Assembly: GCA_018400755.1 (NCBI GenBank) | Contig: JAGYLU010000016.1 | Span: 1-39,333, forward strand | Direction of reading: 5' to 3' | Length of the DNA stretch: 39,333 nucleotides | Origin: Acholeplasmataceae bacterium | Lineage (GTDB): Bacteria > Bacillota_I > Bacilli_A > Acholeplasmatales > Acholeplasmataceae | Part shown: positions 1-8,552 of the stretch, piece after piece | How positions within the stretch are numbered: position 1 is the first letter of the stretch | How the letters are laid out: each line of letters starts with the position of its first letter | Translations under genes and position numbers: made by a program | Notes under the pieces: generated by a model | The model's database searches: none | What the model saw: only the letters and a program-made list of their open reading frames with translations | Told to the model about the DNA's origin: nothing

Positions 1-1819
1 TGCAGCCATGACCAATCAGAAGGTCACGCTTCCAACGTTCAACATTGAGACCACCAAGGAGGACAACCCCTTGAAGGTCACGATTGAGTCCGATGGATGT
101 GGAAGGTATCTAGCTCGCACCATCAAGGATGTCACCATCAAGGAATCCCCTTGGTGGCTTAGAAGCGCTCTTCTCTCGGCCGGGATCAGACCCATCAACA
201 ACGTCGTTGATATCTCGAACTACATCCTTCTGGATTATGGCACCCCACTTCATATGTTTGACGCCAAGAAGGTCAAGACCGACCGGATCGTTGTCAGAAA
301 TGCCACCTCTGGTGAACAAGTCAGGACCCTTGATGAGGTTGACCGGATCCTTGAGGCAAACGATGTCGTGATCACCGACGGGAAGAGACCGATCGCGATC
401 GGCGGTGTCATGGGTCTTGAAAACACGATGATTGATGATCAGACGACCGATGTGATCCTGGAAGCCGCTTATTTTGATCCCAAACACATCGAAAAGACCG
501 CCAAAAGACTGAATCTCAGAAGTGACGCGTCCTTGCGGTTTGAACGGGGTATCGATGATACCAGAGTGGTCCTTGGCATGGAACGGGCAACCGAACTCCT
601 CGTTGAACTTGCCGGCGGCAAGGTCACCAAAGGGGTTTCAAAGGCTGTTCGTTATGAACTCAAGAGACCGATGATCACCATCACCAAGGATGAGATTGAC
701 CAAGCGCTTGGGATCACCCTTGAGCCATCGGTCTTGCTTGATTATCTGAAACGTTATCAATACGACGTGACTTTGACCGATGGGACCTTTGAGTTGATGC
801 CGCCATCATTTAGAAATGACATCACCATCAAGGCTGATGTGATCGAGGAAATCGCCAGGATCCATGGACTTGACAATATTCCGGAAACACCCTTTGTGAT
901 GACTGAACGCGGGAAACTCAGCAGTCGCCAAAAGATGCTTAGAAGCATCCGTCATCAGGCGGCGGCGGTAGGGCTTTTTGAGGCCATCACGTATAGTCTT
1001 GTCCCAGCGGATGAGGCCACGAGGTATCAGACGCTCGGTGAGCCGGTCTCAGTGATGATGCCTTTGTCAGAAGATAAGAAGACTCTCCGTCAAAGTGTGC
1101 TTTATGGGTTATTGTCTTCGGCATCCTACAACCAAGCCAGACAGATGACAGCGACCCATCTATTCGAGATCGGACACGTCTTTGCCAAAGGCATCGAACG
1201 GCAATCGATGGCCGCTTTGATCAGTGGGACATGGCTATCAGGTGGATGGACAAAGATGGCGATCAACGCTGATTTCTATCTCATGAAAGGCATCCTAGAA
1301 ACCATCTTTTCGCCTCTTGGCATCGACCTTGACTTTGCCGTATCACATACGAAAGACACCCTTCATCCTTACCGGCAAGCACTGATCCTCTATCAGGGTG
1401 AGACCATTGGCACGATTGGTGAGCTTCATCCGCTTACTGCCAAAGCCTTTGATCTTTTGAACACGATGGTTTTTGAACTGGATCTTGAACCTATTTTGGA
1501 CAAGACATCATCGATACAGTATGAGCCGATCTCAAGATATCCCTCTATCGCAAGAGATCTTGCTGTCATTGTCAAAGAAGGGACCGAAGCGAAGACGCTT
1601 CTTGATCTGATCAGGCAGACAGCGAAGAAGACCTTGCAGTCGGTTCAGGTCTTTGATATCTATCAAGGTCCTTCGATTGGCGAAGGCATGACATCGATCG
1701 CTTTCAATCTGGTCTTCAATGACCCCGAACGGACACTCGGTGGGGAAGATGTTGACAAGATCATGAAGAAAGTCACATCAAGACTCGCCTTTGAATTAGG
1801 CGCATCCGTCAGAAGCTAG
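1..1819 (+). CDS. pheT: Phenylalanine--tRNA ligase beta subunit, 3' part
   Basis: The reading frame is open from the window edge; the first ATG at 8 is internal, so the true start and the N-terminal tRNA-binding (EMAP-like) part, roughly 190 residues, lie outside. Visible are the B3/B4 editing region (residues near 40-190 with NNVVDISNY and the GTPLHMFDA motif), the B5 domain, the inactive catalytic-like core, and the C-terminal anticodon-binding FDX-ACB domain (YPSIARDLAV near residue 510). The family forms an alpha2-beta2 enzyme that charges tRNA-Phe in the cytoplasm; PheS should lie just upstream. The end is followed directly by a strong terminator, so this closes an operon. No frameshift is seen. 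Identification is secure from the domain order and motifs. Confidence 0.95.
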   Translation, partial: AAMTNQKVTLPTFNIETTKEDNPLKVTIESDGCGRYLARTIKDVTIKESPWWLRSALLSAGIRPINNVVDISNYILLDYGTPLHMFDAKKVKTDRIVVRNATSGEQVRTLDEVDRILEANDVVITDGKRPIAIGGVMGLENTMIDDQTTDVILEAAYFDPKHIEKTAKRLNLRSDASLRFERGIDDTRVVLGMERATELLVELAGGKVTKGVSKAVRYELKRPMITITKDEIDQALGITLEPSVLLDYLKRYQYDVTLTDGTFELMPPSFRNDITIKADVIEEIARIHGLDNIPETPFVMTERGKLSSRQKMLRSIRHQAAAVGLFEAITYSLVPADEATRYQTLGEPVSVMMPLSEDKKTLRQSVLYGLLSSASYNQARQMTATHLFEIGHVFAKGIERQSMAALISGTWLSGGWTKMAINADFYLMKGILETIFSPLGIDLDFAVSHTKDTLHPYRQALILYQGETIGTIGELHPLTAKAFDLLNTMVFELDLEPILDKTSSIQYEPISRYPSIARDLAVIVKEGTEAKTLLDLIRQTAKKTLQSVQVFDIYQGPSIGEGMTSIAFNLVFNDPERTLGGEDVDKIMKKVTSRLAFELGASVRS

Positions 1820-1820
1820 A

Positions 1821-1852
1821 AAGACGCCCCGTTGCCGGGGCGTTTGTTTGTC
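1821..1852 (+). terminator. Rho-independent terminator after pheT
   Basis: An 8-bp GC-rich stem (ACGCCCCG at 1824-1831 with CGGGGCGT at 1836-1843) with a TTGC loop is followed by TTGTTTGTCTT. It begins two bases after the pheT stop codon. Confidence 0.9.
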
Positions 1853-1882
1853 TTGATGTCCCTCGATTCAGGGCATATGGTG

Positions 1883-1888
1883 TATAAT
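1883..1888 (+). promoter_or_regulatory. -10 element of the rlmN promoter
   Basis: A perfect TATAAT lies just downstream of the pheT terminator. No good -35 is seen at 17 bp. The ATG at 1887 overlaps this hexamer and would lie upstream of the transcription start, which argues for the rlmN start at 1905. Confidence 0.6.
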
Positions 1889-1904
1889 GGACATGGGTGA
1901 AAAC

Positions 1905-2936
1905 ATGCTAATCTACGACTTGTCCTACGAAGACTTATCACAATATATCCTGTCCAAAGGATTCAAGCGGTATCGGGCAAACCAGATCTTTGAGTGGCTT
2001 TACCGTCACCGCGTCAAGTCCTTTGATGAGATGACCAATTTGCCAACGGAGATCATCACGATGCTTGAATCCGAGTTCAAACTCAATCCCCTTGAGTTTG
2101 TTTTGCGTCATCAGGCATCCGATGGCACCTTGAAGTGCCTATATCAGCTTCATGACGGACACCTGATCGAAACGGTCCTGATGGACCAGCACTACGGCAA
2201 AAGTGTCTGTGTGACGACGCAGGTGGGATGTAACATCGGATGCTCGTTTTGTGCGTCTGGCCAATTGAAGAAAAAACGGGATCTCACAAGCGGTGAGATC
2301 ATCGCCCAGATCATTGAAACCGAACGGATTGCCAAAGAGCGGATCGCCTACGTGGTCGTCATGGGAATTGGTGAGCCATTTGACAATTATCAGCATCTCA
2401 AGACGTTTCTGATGACGATCAATCATCCCAAAGGACTCGCGATCGGAGCCCGGCATATCACCGTCTCAACCTCAGGCATCGTTCCCAAAATCAAAGAATA
2501 CGCCCATTTTCCCCTGCAGGTCAATCTGGCCGTGAGTCTTCATGCCCCCAATGATGTTATTCGGACATCGTTGATGAAAATCAACAAGAGATATCCGGTT
2601 GGTGAGGTGCTTGATGCCATTCGTTACTATATCGAGCATGCCAGAAGACGGGTGACAATCGAATACATCCTGATCGATGGGATCAATGATTCGGTTGATG
2701 TTGCAACGGAGCTCGCATCACGCCTCAAAGGACTGAATGTCTATGTCAATCTGATTCCTTATAACGAGGTCATCGAAGCCCCATACAGAAGAAGCCCACG
2801 AGAGCAAATGGTCCTCTTCTACGATACTTTGAAAAAACACCATGTCCAAGTGACACTCAGAAAAGAACAGGGACATGACATCAATGCCGCCTGCGGGCAA
2901 CTCAGAAGTACCCATCTCAAGGAGGAGAGCGTTTGA
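1905..2936 (+). CDS. rlmN: 23S rRNA (A2503-C2)/tRNA (A37-C2) methyltransferase RlmN
   Basis: Radical-SAM enzyme that methylates C2 of A2503 in 23S rRNA, and A37 in some tRNAs. The protein starts MLIYDLSYEDLSQYIL; the radical-SAM cluster motif GCNIGCSFCAS (CxxxCxxC) is near residue 110, the SAM-binding GIGEPFDNY near 150, and the catalytic C-terminal cysteine is in HDINAACGQL. I chose the ATG at 1905 because GGTGA precedes it by 5 bases and because the upstream in-frame ATG at 1887 overlaps the -10 box. The length of about 343 residues is normal. The stop overlaps the TTG start of rsgA. In Bacillus rlmN is followed by prpC-prkC and then rsgA; those two are absent here. Confidence 0.95.
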   Translation: MLIYDLSYEDLSQYILSKGFKRYRANQIFEWLYRHRVKSFDEMTNLPTEIITMLESEFKLNPLEFVLRHQASDGTLKCLYQLHDGHLIETVLMDQHYGKSVCVTTQVGCNIGCSFCASGQLKKKRDLTSGEIIAQIIETERIAKERIAYVVVMGIGEPFDNYQHLKTFLMTINHPKGLAIGARHITVSTSGIVPKIKEYAHFPLQVNLAVSLHAPNDVIRTSLMKINKRYPVGEVLDAIRYYIEHARRRVTIEYILIDGINDSVDVATELASRLKGLNVYVNLIPYNEVIEAPYRRSPREQMVLFYDTLKKHHVQVTLRKEQGHDINAACGQLRSTHLKEESV

Positions 2937-3889
2937 ATCAGGGATTTGTCAGAAGAATCATCTCCAATTTGTACACATTGGTCGATAGCAAGACCCATCT
3001 GGATGTGTTGGCTGCGGCTTCCGGGAAACTCAGATACGTGAGGATCGATGAGAAGAGTGACTTCAATACCCAGAAGACCGATCGGACCAAAAAAGAGAAC
3101 AAGACCATGTCCATCAGCCCCAGGGTCGGTGACCATGTCCTTTATGACATGACTGACGAACGGGCGGTGATCCAGGAGATTTTACCCCGCAAAAACGCCC
3201 TTGATCGTCCTGATGTCGCCAACGTCGATCAGGTCTTGTTGGTCTTTTCCGCCACCAATCCGGCGTTTAGTTTTGTCTTGCTCGACAAGTTTCTGATCAT
3301 TCTTGGCACCAGAGGCATCAGACCGGTGATCATTGTCTCAAAGATTGACCTGATGCCAGAAGACGACTTGAAGACTCTCAAGAAGGATCTTGATTATTAT
3401 GTCCTGACCGGCTATGACATCCATTATGTCAACAGCAAGACCCAAGAGGGGTTTGATGGCCTCAGAGGCGTCTTCAAAGACAAGATGACGGTCTTGGCCG
3501 GGCAGACAGGCGTTGGGAAGTCGACCTTGATCAACGCATTGATTCCGGGACTGTCCTTGAATACCCAAGAGATTTCAAAAGCGCTCGGACGGGGCAAACA
3601 TACAACCAGGCATACCGAGCTGTTCCGTTATGCCGGTGGTTATGTATGTGACACTCCGGGGTTTTCAAAGATTGATTTTGATCTCTTGGATCCGGAAGAG
3701 ATCAAGACCTATTATCCCGACTTCGTAGGACTTCAGGATGGGTGTCGCTTCGGACATTCCTGTCTTCATCACAAAGAGCCCGGATGTGCTGTGATCAACG
3801 CTTCTTCCAAAGGGCTGATACCAACTGAACGGCTTGAACGTTATCATCAGTTTCTAGAAGAGACCAAAAACCGCAAACGCGTGTATTGA
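2933..3889 (+). CDS. rsgA: Ribosome small-subunit-dependent GTPase RsgA
   Basis: Circularly permuted GTPase that helps late maturation of the 30S subunit. The order of motifs shows the permutation: an OB-like N-terminal part, G4 (VSKIDLM near residue 137), G1/P-loop GQTGVGKST near 190, G3 DTPGFSKID near 240, then a zinc motif with C-x4-H-x-C (CRFGHSC) and a further Cys. The start is a TTG at 2933, supported by AAGGAGG at 2919-2925 with 7-base spacing and by a 4-base overlap with the rlmN stop. Length of 318 residues is close to the family norm. It is followed by rpe and thiN with very small gaps, as in Bacillus yloQ-rpe-yloS. Confidence 0.95.
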   Translation: MNQGFVRRIISNLYTLVDSKTHLDVLAAASGKLRYVRIDEKSDFNTQKTDRTKKENKTMSISPRVGDHVLYDMTDERAVIQEILPRKNALDRPDVANVDQVLLVFSATNPAFSFVLLDKFLIILGTRGIRPVIIVSKIDLMPEDDLKTLKKDLDYYVLTGYDIHYVNSKTQEGFDGLRGVFKDKMTVLAGQTGVGKSTLINALIPGLSLNTQEISKALGRGKHTTRHTELFRYAGGYVCDTPGFSKIDFDLLDPEEIKTYYPDFVGLQDGCRFGHSCLHHKEPGCAVINASSKGLIPTERLERYHQFLEETKNRKRVY

Positions 3890-3906
3890 AACAAGGAGGC
3901 AATCTC

Positions 3907-4536
3907 ATGAACATCGCACCATCGGTTTTGACCGCTGATTTCACCTTGCTCTCAGAGGAAATCAAAAGCATCCAGGATGCCGATTACATCCATATCGACA
4001 TCATGGATGGCCATTTTGTCCCCAATATCTCGTTTGGACCTATGATCACCAAACAGATCAGCACCTTGTCAGCATGTCCATTGGACATTCATCTGATGGT
4101 GACTGATCCTTTGCGTTGGATTGAGGCATTCAGTGCCTCAAAACCGGCGTTTATCACCATCCATGTTGAGAGCAATGATCTTGATGAGACCATTCGGGCG
4201 ATCAAGAAACGGGGGATCAAACTTGGTTTGTCAATCAAGCCAGGGACCAGTCTTGAAGCCCTTGAACCTTACTTGGGTGTTGTTGATCTGGTCCTGGTCA
4301 TGACGGTTGAACCGGGCTTTGGCGGACAACGGTTCATGATGGATATGCTAGACAAAGTCAAGCGTCTTGTGTCTCTTAGAAAGCATCTCCACCATCCGTT
4401 TTTGATTGAAGTCGATGGTGGTGTCAATCAGGAGACGATTGGGCTTTGTCGTGATGCCGGTGTTGATATCGCGGTCGTTGGAAGCTACCTTTTCAATCAA
4501 AAAAATCGCCAGAAGGCGATTCGTGATCTCAGATGA
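3907..4536 (+). CDS. rpe: Ribulose-phosphate 3-epimerase
   Basis: TIM-barrel epimerase interconverting ribulose 5-phosphate and xylulose 5-phosphate in the pentose phosphate pathway, which feeds the transketolase encoded at 28-30 kb. Metal and catalytic motifs are visible: DIMDGHFVPN near residue 35, HLMV near 65, EPGFGGQ near 138 and EVDGGV near 172. I chose ATG 3907 over an in-frame TTG at 3886 because AAGGAGG (3893-3899) sits 7 bases ahead of it. About 209 residues, slightly short but complete. The stop overlaps the thiN start in ATGA. Confidence 0.95.
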   Translation: MNIAPSVLTADFTLLSEEIKSIQDADYIHIDIMDGHFVPNISFGPMITKQISTLSACPLDIHLMVTDPLRWIEAFSASKPAFITIHVESNDLDETIRAIKKRGIKLGLSIKPGTSLEALEPYLGVVDLVLVMTVEPGFGGQRFMMDMLDKVKRLVSLRKHLHHPFLIEVDGGVNQETIGLCRDAGVDIAVVGSYLFNQKNRQKAIRDLR

Positions 4537-5138
4537 CCGTCTATATTGTCACCAGACCTGCCCCGAAGAATATCAAGGCGTTGGTCATTAAGAACGAAGG
4601 CGATGTCGTGATTGGTGTCGATGGTGCGATCAAGGATTTGCTTGAGCAGTCGATTGAAGTTGATCTCGCGGTTGGCGATTTTGACTCGCTTGAAGACTTG
4701 AGTCTCCTTGAGGGTCTCAAACTCAAGCGACTGAGCGTTGACAAGGATGAGACCGATACGGCCCATGCCCTCAAACTGGCCATCAACATGTCACCATCGA
4801 AGATTCATCTGATTGGTGGATTCAAAGGCCAACGGGCGGATCATTTTTATGCCAATATGGCACTCTTTGACCACTATCCTGACCTGGTGATGGAGGATAC
4901 CAATACCAAAGCCATGTGTTTTGAAAGAGGGATTCATTCTATCCGCTATGAAGAGATCGTCTCGGTGTTTCCATACCCGGAAGCGGTCGTGAGTCTCAAA
5001 GGGTTCAAATATCCACTTGAGATGTATCATATGAGACCCTATGACATGATCGGCATCAGCAATCTGATCATTTCAGAGGAAGGCTTGATCACGGTGCATG
5101 AAGGACGGGTCCTGGTCATGTGCGTCAGAGAGAAATAA
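4533..5138 (+). CDS. thiN: Thiamine pyrophosphokinase
   Basis: Transfers pyrophosphate from ATP to thiamine to give thiamine diphosphate, the cofactor used by transketolase. Motifs: GVDGAIKDLL near residue 28, GDFDS near 49, KDETDTAHAL near 70, and GGFKGQRADHF near 92, which together form the substrate and ATP site of the TPK fold. The C-terminal beta-sandwich part follows. 201 residues, typical. The start overlaps the rpe stop by 4 bases, so translation is probably coupled. Last gene of the rlmN-rsgA-rpe-thiN unit; it ends against the convergent rpmB gene. Confidence 0.92.
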   Translation: MTVYIVTRPAPKNIKALVIKNEGDVVIGVDGAIKDLLEQSIEVDLAVGDFDSLEDLSLLEGLKLKRLSVDKDETDTAHALKLAINMSPSKIHLIGGFKGQRADHFYANMALFDHYPDLVMEDTNTKAMCFERGIHSIRYEEIVSVFPYPEAVVSLKGFKYPLEMYHMRPYDMIGISNLIISEEGLITVHEGRVLVMCVREK

Positions 5139-5154
5139 AAAGGCACGCATGCCT
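5137..5154 (-). terminator. Terminator of rpmB
   Basis: On the minus strand a short stem (AGGCA/TGCCT, loop TGCG) is followed by a run of five T and TATTTC. It lies in the 24-base gap between the convergent thiN and rpmB genes and may serve both. Confidence 0.65.
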
Positions 5155-5162
5155 CATTATTC

Positions 5163-5351
5163 TCAAACTCTGTCCAGATTGTTCTTTTTCAGAGCGCGGG
5201 CGGAAACTTTGACGCGTTTGATGGTGCCGTCAGCGGTTCTGATTCGGATGGTCTGAAGGTTTGCTTTCCATGTGTGGCGTGTCGCGTTCAGCGCATGGCT
5301 GCGGCGATTGCCGGATAGCGTTTTTTTACCTGTTACGTAGCATTCTGCCAT
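5163..5351 (-). CDS. rpmB: 50S ribosomal protein L28
   Basis: Small basic ribosomal protein of the large subunit. The sequence starts [15 protein letters not shown] and has the typical [16 protein letters not shown] stretch followed by a basic tail. Start at ATG 5351, because it gives the normal L28 N-terminus and GAGGAG lies 8 bases ahead; an in-frame GTG at 5360 would add three residues. About 62 residues, normal for the family. In Bacillus rpmB lies on the opposite strand to its neighbours in this same place between yloS and yloU/yloV; here yloU is missing. Confidence 0.95.
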   Translation of the reverse strand: MAECYVTGKKTLSGNRRSHALNATRHTWKANLQTIRIRTADGTIKRVKVSARALKKNNLDRV

Positions 5352-5377
5352 AGTTCTCACTCCTCACTGCAAATACT

Positions 5378-5406
5378 AATTTATCATAATATGATTCAAA
5401 AAGCAA
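5378..5406 (-). promoter_or_regulatory. Possible rpmB promoter
   Basis: Minus-strand TTGCTT (5406-5401), 17 bases, then TAAATT (5383-5378), about 30 bases ahead of the rpmB start. The match to consensus is moderate. Confidence 0.3.
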
Positions 5407-5445
5407 CGATAAAAGCATCATCTGGGAACGAAAACGACATTGGTC

Positions 5446-5462
5446 ATTAAGTTTGACTTAAT
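5446..5462. promoter_or_regulatory. Perfect 17-bp palindrome, possible operator
   Basis: ATTAAGTTTGACTTAAT has 7-bp perfect arms around a 3-base centre. It lies between the divergent rpmB and fakA genes and just upstream of the distal fakA promoter. Size and placement fit a dimeric repressor site; the size matches fatty-acid regulators such as FapR or FabT, but the bases do not match either consensus well, so the regulator is unknown. Confidence 0.4.
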
Positions 5463-5477
5463 TTCTTTAAAAAGGTG

Positions 5478-5505
5478 TTTTCACTGATTTTTTTTATGGT
5501 ATAAT
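5478..5505 (+). promoter_or_regulatory. Distal fakA promoter
   Basis: An extended -10 TGGTATAAT (5497-5505) with a TTTTCA at 5478-5483, 16-base spacing. It lies about 160 bases before the gene, next to the palindrome at 5446. Confidence 0.6.
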
Positions 5506-5537
5506 GTTTGTGGTCAAAACAGGCCTTTATGAAAGTC

Positions 5538-5566
5538 TTGCATTTCTTTCATTAGCGTGCTATACT
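5538..5566 (+). promoter_or_regulatory. Proximal fakA promoter
   Basis: TTGCAT at 5538-5543, 17-base spacer, TATACT at 5561-5566 preceded by TGC (extended -10). It leaves a 5' untranslated region of about 95 bases before the fakA start. Confidence 0.65.
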
Positions 5567-5667
5567 GTTTCAGTATTTTGAAAATGATCTTTCATTCCTT
5601 GACATATAAACACCAAAACTAAATCAATAACCTAGTGCTTGATCTTGATCATCAGAGGAGGAATAAC

Positions 5668-7311
5668 ATGGCAAATCGCATTGTCAGCGGAACTCTTTTC
5701 AAGAAAATGGTAACCAACGGTGCTGTGAACCTTAAAAACAGCCATAAAGAAATCGACCACTTGAACGTCTTCCCGGTCCCTGATGGGGATACCGGAACCA
5801 ATATGCAAATGACCATGATGGCGGGTATCAAAGAAGTCAACAATCTTGATTCCCAATCCATCATCGATATCTCAAAAATCATGTCCAGGGGATTGTTGAT
5901 GGGCGCCAGAGGAAACTCCGGAGTCATCCTGTCCCAGTTTTTCAGAGGCGTGTATAACGAGATTGCCAAAATCAACAACGGATCAGCCACCATCGAAGAG
6001 TTCATCCAAGCCCTCGTTGGCGGATACCAGATGGCCTACCGGGCCGTCATGGATCCAGTCGAAGGGACCATCTTGACGGTCGTCCGTGAATCAGCTGAGA
6101 AAGTCCTGAATGAGAAATCAAACCTTCATAGCGTCGAAGAGGTCCTAAAGATTTATCTTGAACAGGCCCGTGAGACGCTCATTCGTACCCCTGATCTGCT
6201 TCCGGTCTTGAAAGAAGCTGGGGTTGTTGACTCCGGTGGTGCCGGATTCATCAAAATCATCGAAGGTATGTTGATGGCGCTTGAGGGCAATATCTTGAAC
6301 GAGACCGATCTTGGTCCGGTTGTCAATACCGAGGATTATCAAGGGGCGCACAATTTGGGCGATGTCGACATCAAGTTCGGATATTGTACTGAATTCATCG
6401 TCAAATTGCACAAACCAGAGAAGTTCAAAGAAGATTTCATGAAGAACCCATTGTCACAAATGGGCGATTCCCTTGTCGTCGTGACCGACGATGACCTCTT
6501 GAAGGTCCATGTCCATACCAACCAACCAGGTGTCGCATTGACGCTTGCCCAAAAGTATGGCGATCTTCAGACCATCAAGATCGAGAACATGAGACTTCAG
6601 CATTCAACCATCATGGGTGATGTCAGTGCCAAGCCGGTTGAAAAGAAGAAGTCCAAGTATGCGATCATCGCCGTCGCATCCGGCGAAGGCATCCATGAGG
6701 CATTCCGTGAGCTCGGTGTCGACACCATCATCGATGGTGGTCAGACCATGAACCCCTCGACCGAGGATTTCATGAAAGCCGTTGAAAACACCAATGCCGA
6801 CAACATCATCATCCTTCCCAACAACAAAAACATCATTCTTTCCGCAGAACAGACCGCGGAACTCATTCCTGATCGTGTCATCAGCGTTTTGAAGACCAAG
6901 AGCATCGCTCAGGGATACGCCTCATTGATGGTGTTTGATCCCACTTCCGAGATTGACATCAATCTTGAGCAGATGCAGGATGTTGTCACATCCATGCGCT
7001 CTGGTGAAGTGACCTATTCGGTCAGAAACACCGAACTCAATGGCATCAAGATCAATGAAGGTGACTTCATTGGTATCACTGGCGGCGAAATCAAGGTCGC
7101 CAACAAGTCAAGACTTGACACCGTCAAAACCCTCATGGACGACATGGTCGATATCGACCGTGAAATCATCACCGTCTTCTACGGCAAGGATGCCGATGAA
7201 GAAGAGATCGAACAGGTGATTGGTTATGTCAAGAAACTGAATCCCGACATCGAAGTTGACCTGATCGAAGGCAAACAAGAGATTTATAGTTACATCTTCG
7301 CTGTCGAATAA
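5668..7311 (+). CDS. fakA: Fatty acid kinase FakA (YloV/DAK2 family)
   Basis: ATP-dependent kinase that, with a FakB (DegV-type) carrier, phosphorylates exogenous fatty acids so that they enter phospholipid synthesis. The N-terminal DAK2 domain shows the ATP/Mg motif PVPDGDTGTNM near residue 35, GARGNSGVILSQ near 77, and DPVEGTILTV near 130. The middle and C-terminal domains follow the YloV pattern. I chose ATG 5668 because GAGGAGG lies 6 bases ahead; the in-frame GTG at 5635 lacks a site. 547 residues, as expected. Its FakB partner is not in the window. Two promoters and a palindrome lie upstream, suggesting regulation. Confidence 0.92.
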   Translation: MANRIVSGTLFKKMVTNGAVNLKNSHKEIDHLNVFPVPDGDTGTNMQMTMMAGIKEVNNLDSQSIIDISKIMSRGLLMGARGNSGVILSQFFRGVYNEIAKINNGSATIEEFIQALVGGYQMAYRAVMDPVEGTILTVVRESAEKVLNEKSNLHSVEEVLKIYLEQARETLIRTPDLLPVLKEAGVVDSGGAGFIKIIEGMLMALEGNILNETDLGPVVNTEDYQGAHNLGDVDIKFGYCTEFIVKLHKPEKFKEDFMKNPLSQMGDSLVVVTDDDLLKVHVHTNQPGVALTLAQKYGDLQTIKIENMRLQHSTIMGDVSAKPVEKKKSKYAIIAVASGEGIHEAFRELGVDTIIDGGQTMNPSTEDFMKAVENTNADNIIILPNNKNIILSAEQTAELIPDRVISVLKTKSIAQGYASLMVFDPTSEIDINLEQMQDVVTSMRSGEVTYSVRNTELNGIKINEGDFIGITGGEIKVANKSRLDTVKTLMDDMVDIDREIITVFYGKDADEEEIEQVIGYVKKLNPDIEVDLIEGKQEIYSYIFAVE

Positions 7312-7344
7312 AACTTACCAGATAAGGTGCGAAAGCATCTTTCC

Positions 7345-7435
7345 GCGGACGTGGTGGAATTGGTAGACACGCATGTTTGAGGGGCATGTGGCAGAGTAAA
7401 ATGCCGTGTGAGTTCAAGTCTCATCGTCCGCACCA
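7345..7435 (+). tRNA. tRNA-Leu (GAG)
   Basis: Class II tRNA with 7-bp acceptor GCGGACG/CGTCCGC, an encoded ACCA end, a long variable arm, and an anticodon loop TTGAGGG on a CATGT/GCATG stem, giving anticodon GAG. It follows fakA by 33 bases and shows no base errors. Confidence 0.93.
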
Positions 7436-7506
7436 TATTGAAAGTATAGGTTTGATACAATTTGCACTTGTCAAGTATAAGTAGGCACGTATCAACCTTA
7501 AACAAT

Positions 7507-7540
7507 CCTCAGTAGAGCTTTAAATTCTACTGGGGTTTTA
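7507..7540 (+). terminator. Hairpin with T-run near the left end of the IS
   Basis: A 10-bp stem (CCTCAGTAGA with TCTACTGGGG, two G-T pairs) is followed by TTTTATC. It may end tRNA-Leu/fakA read-through or shield the transposase from outside transcription, as is known for several IS elements. Confidence 0.65.
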
Positions 7541-7648
7541 TCATTTAACTGATGGTAGGTGCAAAGTGTTGATAGAAAACCCGTTTAAGTCTTAATAAGG
7601 CTGATAACTCACCACGCTAATCAATTCAAAAACCGATTACAAAACATA

Positions 7649-7771
7649 TGGTATAATGTGAGTGCCAAACAATTCTCAAAAGGGACGATAAAAGCGAGTA
7701 CTTTATCCTCGAATTGTTTGGCGACGTTCCTGGGATGAAGTGCTCGCTTTTGTCGTTTAGGTACGTCTACA
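7649..7771 (+). promoter_or_regulatory. Transposase promoter and structured leader
   Basis: An extended -10 TGGTATAAT (7649-7657) precedes a leader with two crossing inverted repeats. Repeat A is a perfect 11-bp pair, CCAAACAATTC (7665-7675) with GAATTGTTTGG (7711-7721). Repeat B pairs 7684-7703 with 7738-7757 over 20 positions, with only three G-T wobbles. The order A1-B1-A2-B2 allows either a pseudoknot or two competing folds. B2 ends 14 bases before the transposase ATG at 7772. Confidence 0.6.
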
Positions 7772-8552
7772 ATGCCAAAGGAAATGCTATGCCCAAAATG
7801 TGGGACACACGGTGTCATGGTCAAGAATGGTAAAACACAAAATGGAACTCGAGGTATCGATGCTTGATGCTTGCCATAAGACGTCCATCATCAATGCATC
7901 TCCAACAAAACATCTCAAAATAGTGACTACTTGCTCAGGAAATTCATTGGATACATGATTGATGATGTCGCCTTGACGTGATTGCCCGCAATCTCAAAAT
8001 CAATGAAACTGCCCATTATGATCGGTTTCTTGTGTTTCACTCATTTGCAGGATTACCAAGATGGGAATCGTTCTGTGGGATCCTATTCTAATTGATGAAA
8101 CGTTTATAAGCATACGCACGAAAAACGATATAAAATCCTCAAATCACGACGGGAAAGACTTCCAGAGAGTTATCTTTTAACCAACTTTGCATCATAACAC
8201 TCATCAACACAGGGGCTATGTGTTGTCCGGAGGTATCTTCAAGGGCTATGCCCCGCAGCTGATGATTACAAGAGATCTATTTAACAACAACATCGGTGAT
8301 GTTTATCGATTTCTACACGATGGGAATACAAAACTAAATCAATTCACCCTGACGGTCAATTTGAGTGTGATGCAATCAATGTTCGAAGGAGTGATGGGAA
8401 CGCTATCGTCCCAACTCATTGATTCCCTGCACAGCAACCTCAAGAGATACTTATTCAAGCATGCCGGTTATCGCTTGAAACATATCCAGCACTATTTGAA
8501 CTTTTTCGCTTATCGTTATAATCATCTTTTTCAATCCGATCCACAAGAATAA
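7772..8552 (+). pseudogene. IS1595-like transposase, frame-disrupted
   Basis: The start reads MPKEMLCPKCGTHGVM, a zinc ribbon whose second half (RYRC then CHKTS) is in other frames, so at least two indels occur within 60 bases. The middle, 7880-8180, holds several stops in every frame. The last 120 residues are open and end with IDSLHSNLKRYLF and IQHYLNFFAYRYN, which resemble the C-terminal HSNLK...YL..F motif of ISXO2/IS1595 transposases. The catalytic DDE-like residues cannot be placed with confidence. Either a dead copy or a sequence with uncorrected errors. Confidence 0.6.

Noticed and set aside
8-10. ATG at 8 as the pheT start
   Set aside because: The frame is open upstream and the protein would lack the normal N-terminal domains; the gene simply enters from outside the window.
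7440-7500. Imperfect hairpin AGGTTTGATAC / GTATCAACCT as a regulatory element of tRNA-Leu
   Set aside because: It is better explained as the left end of the IS1595-like element.
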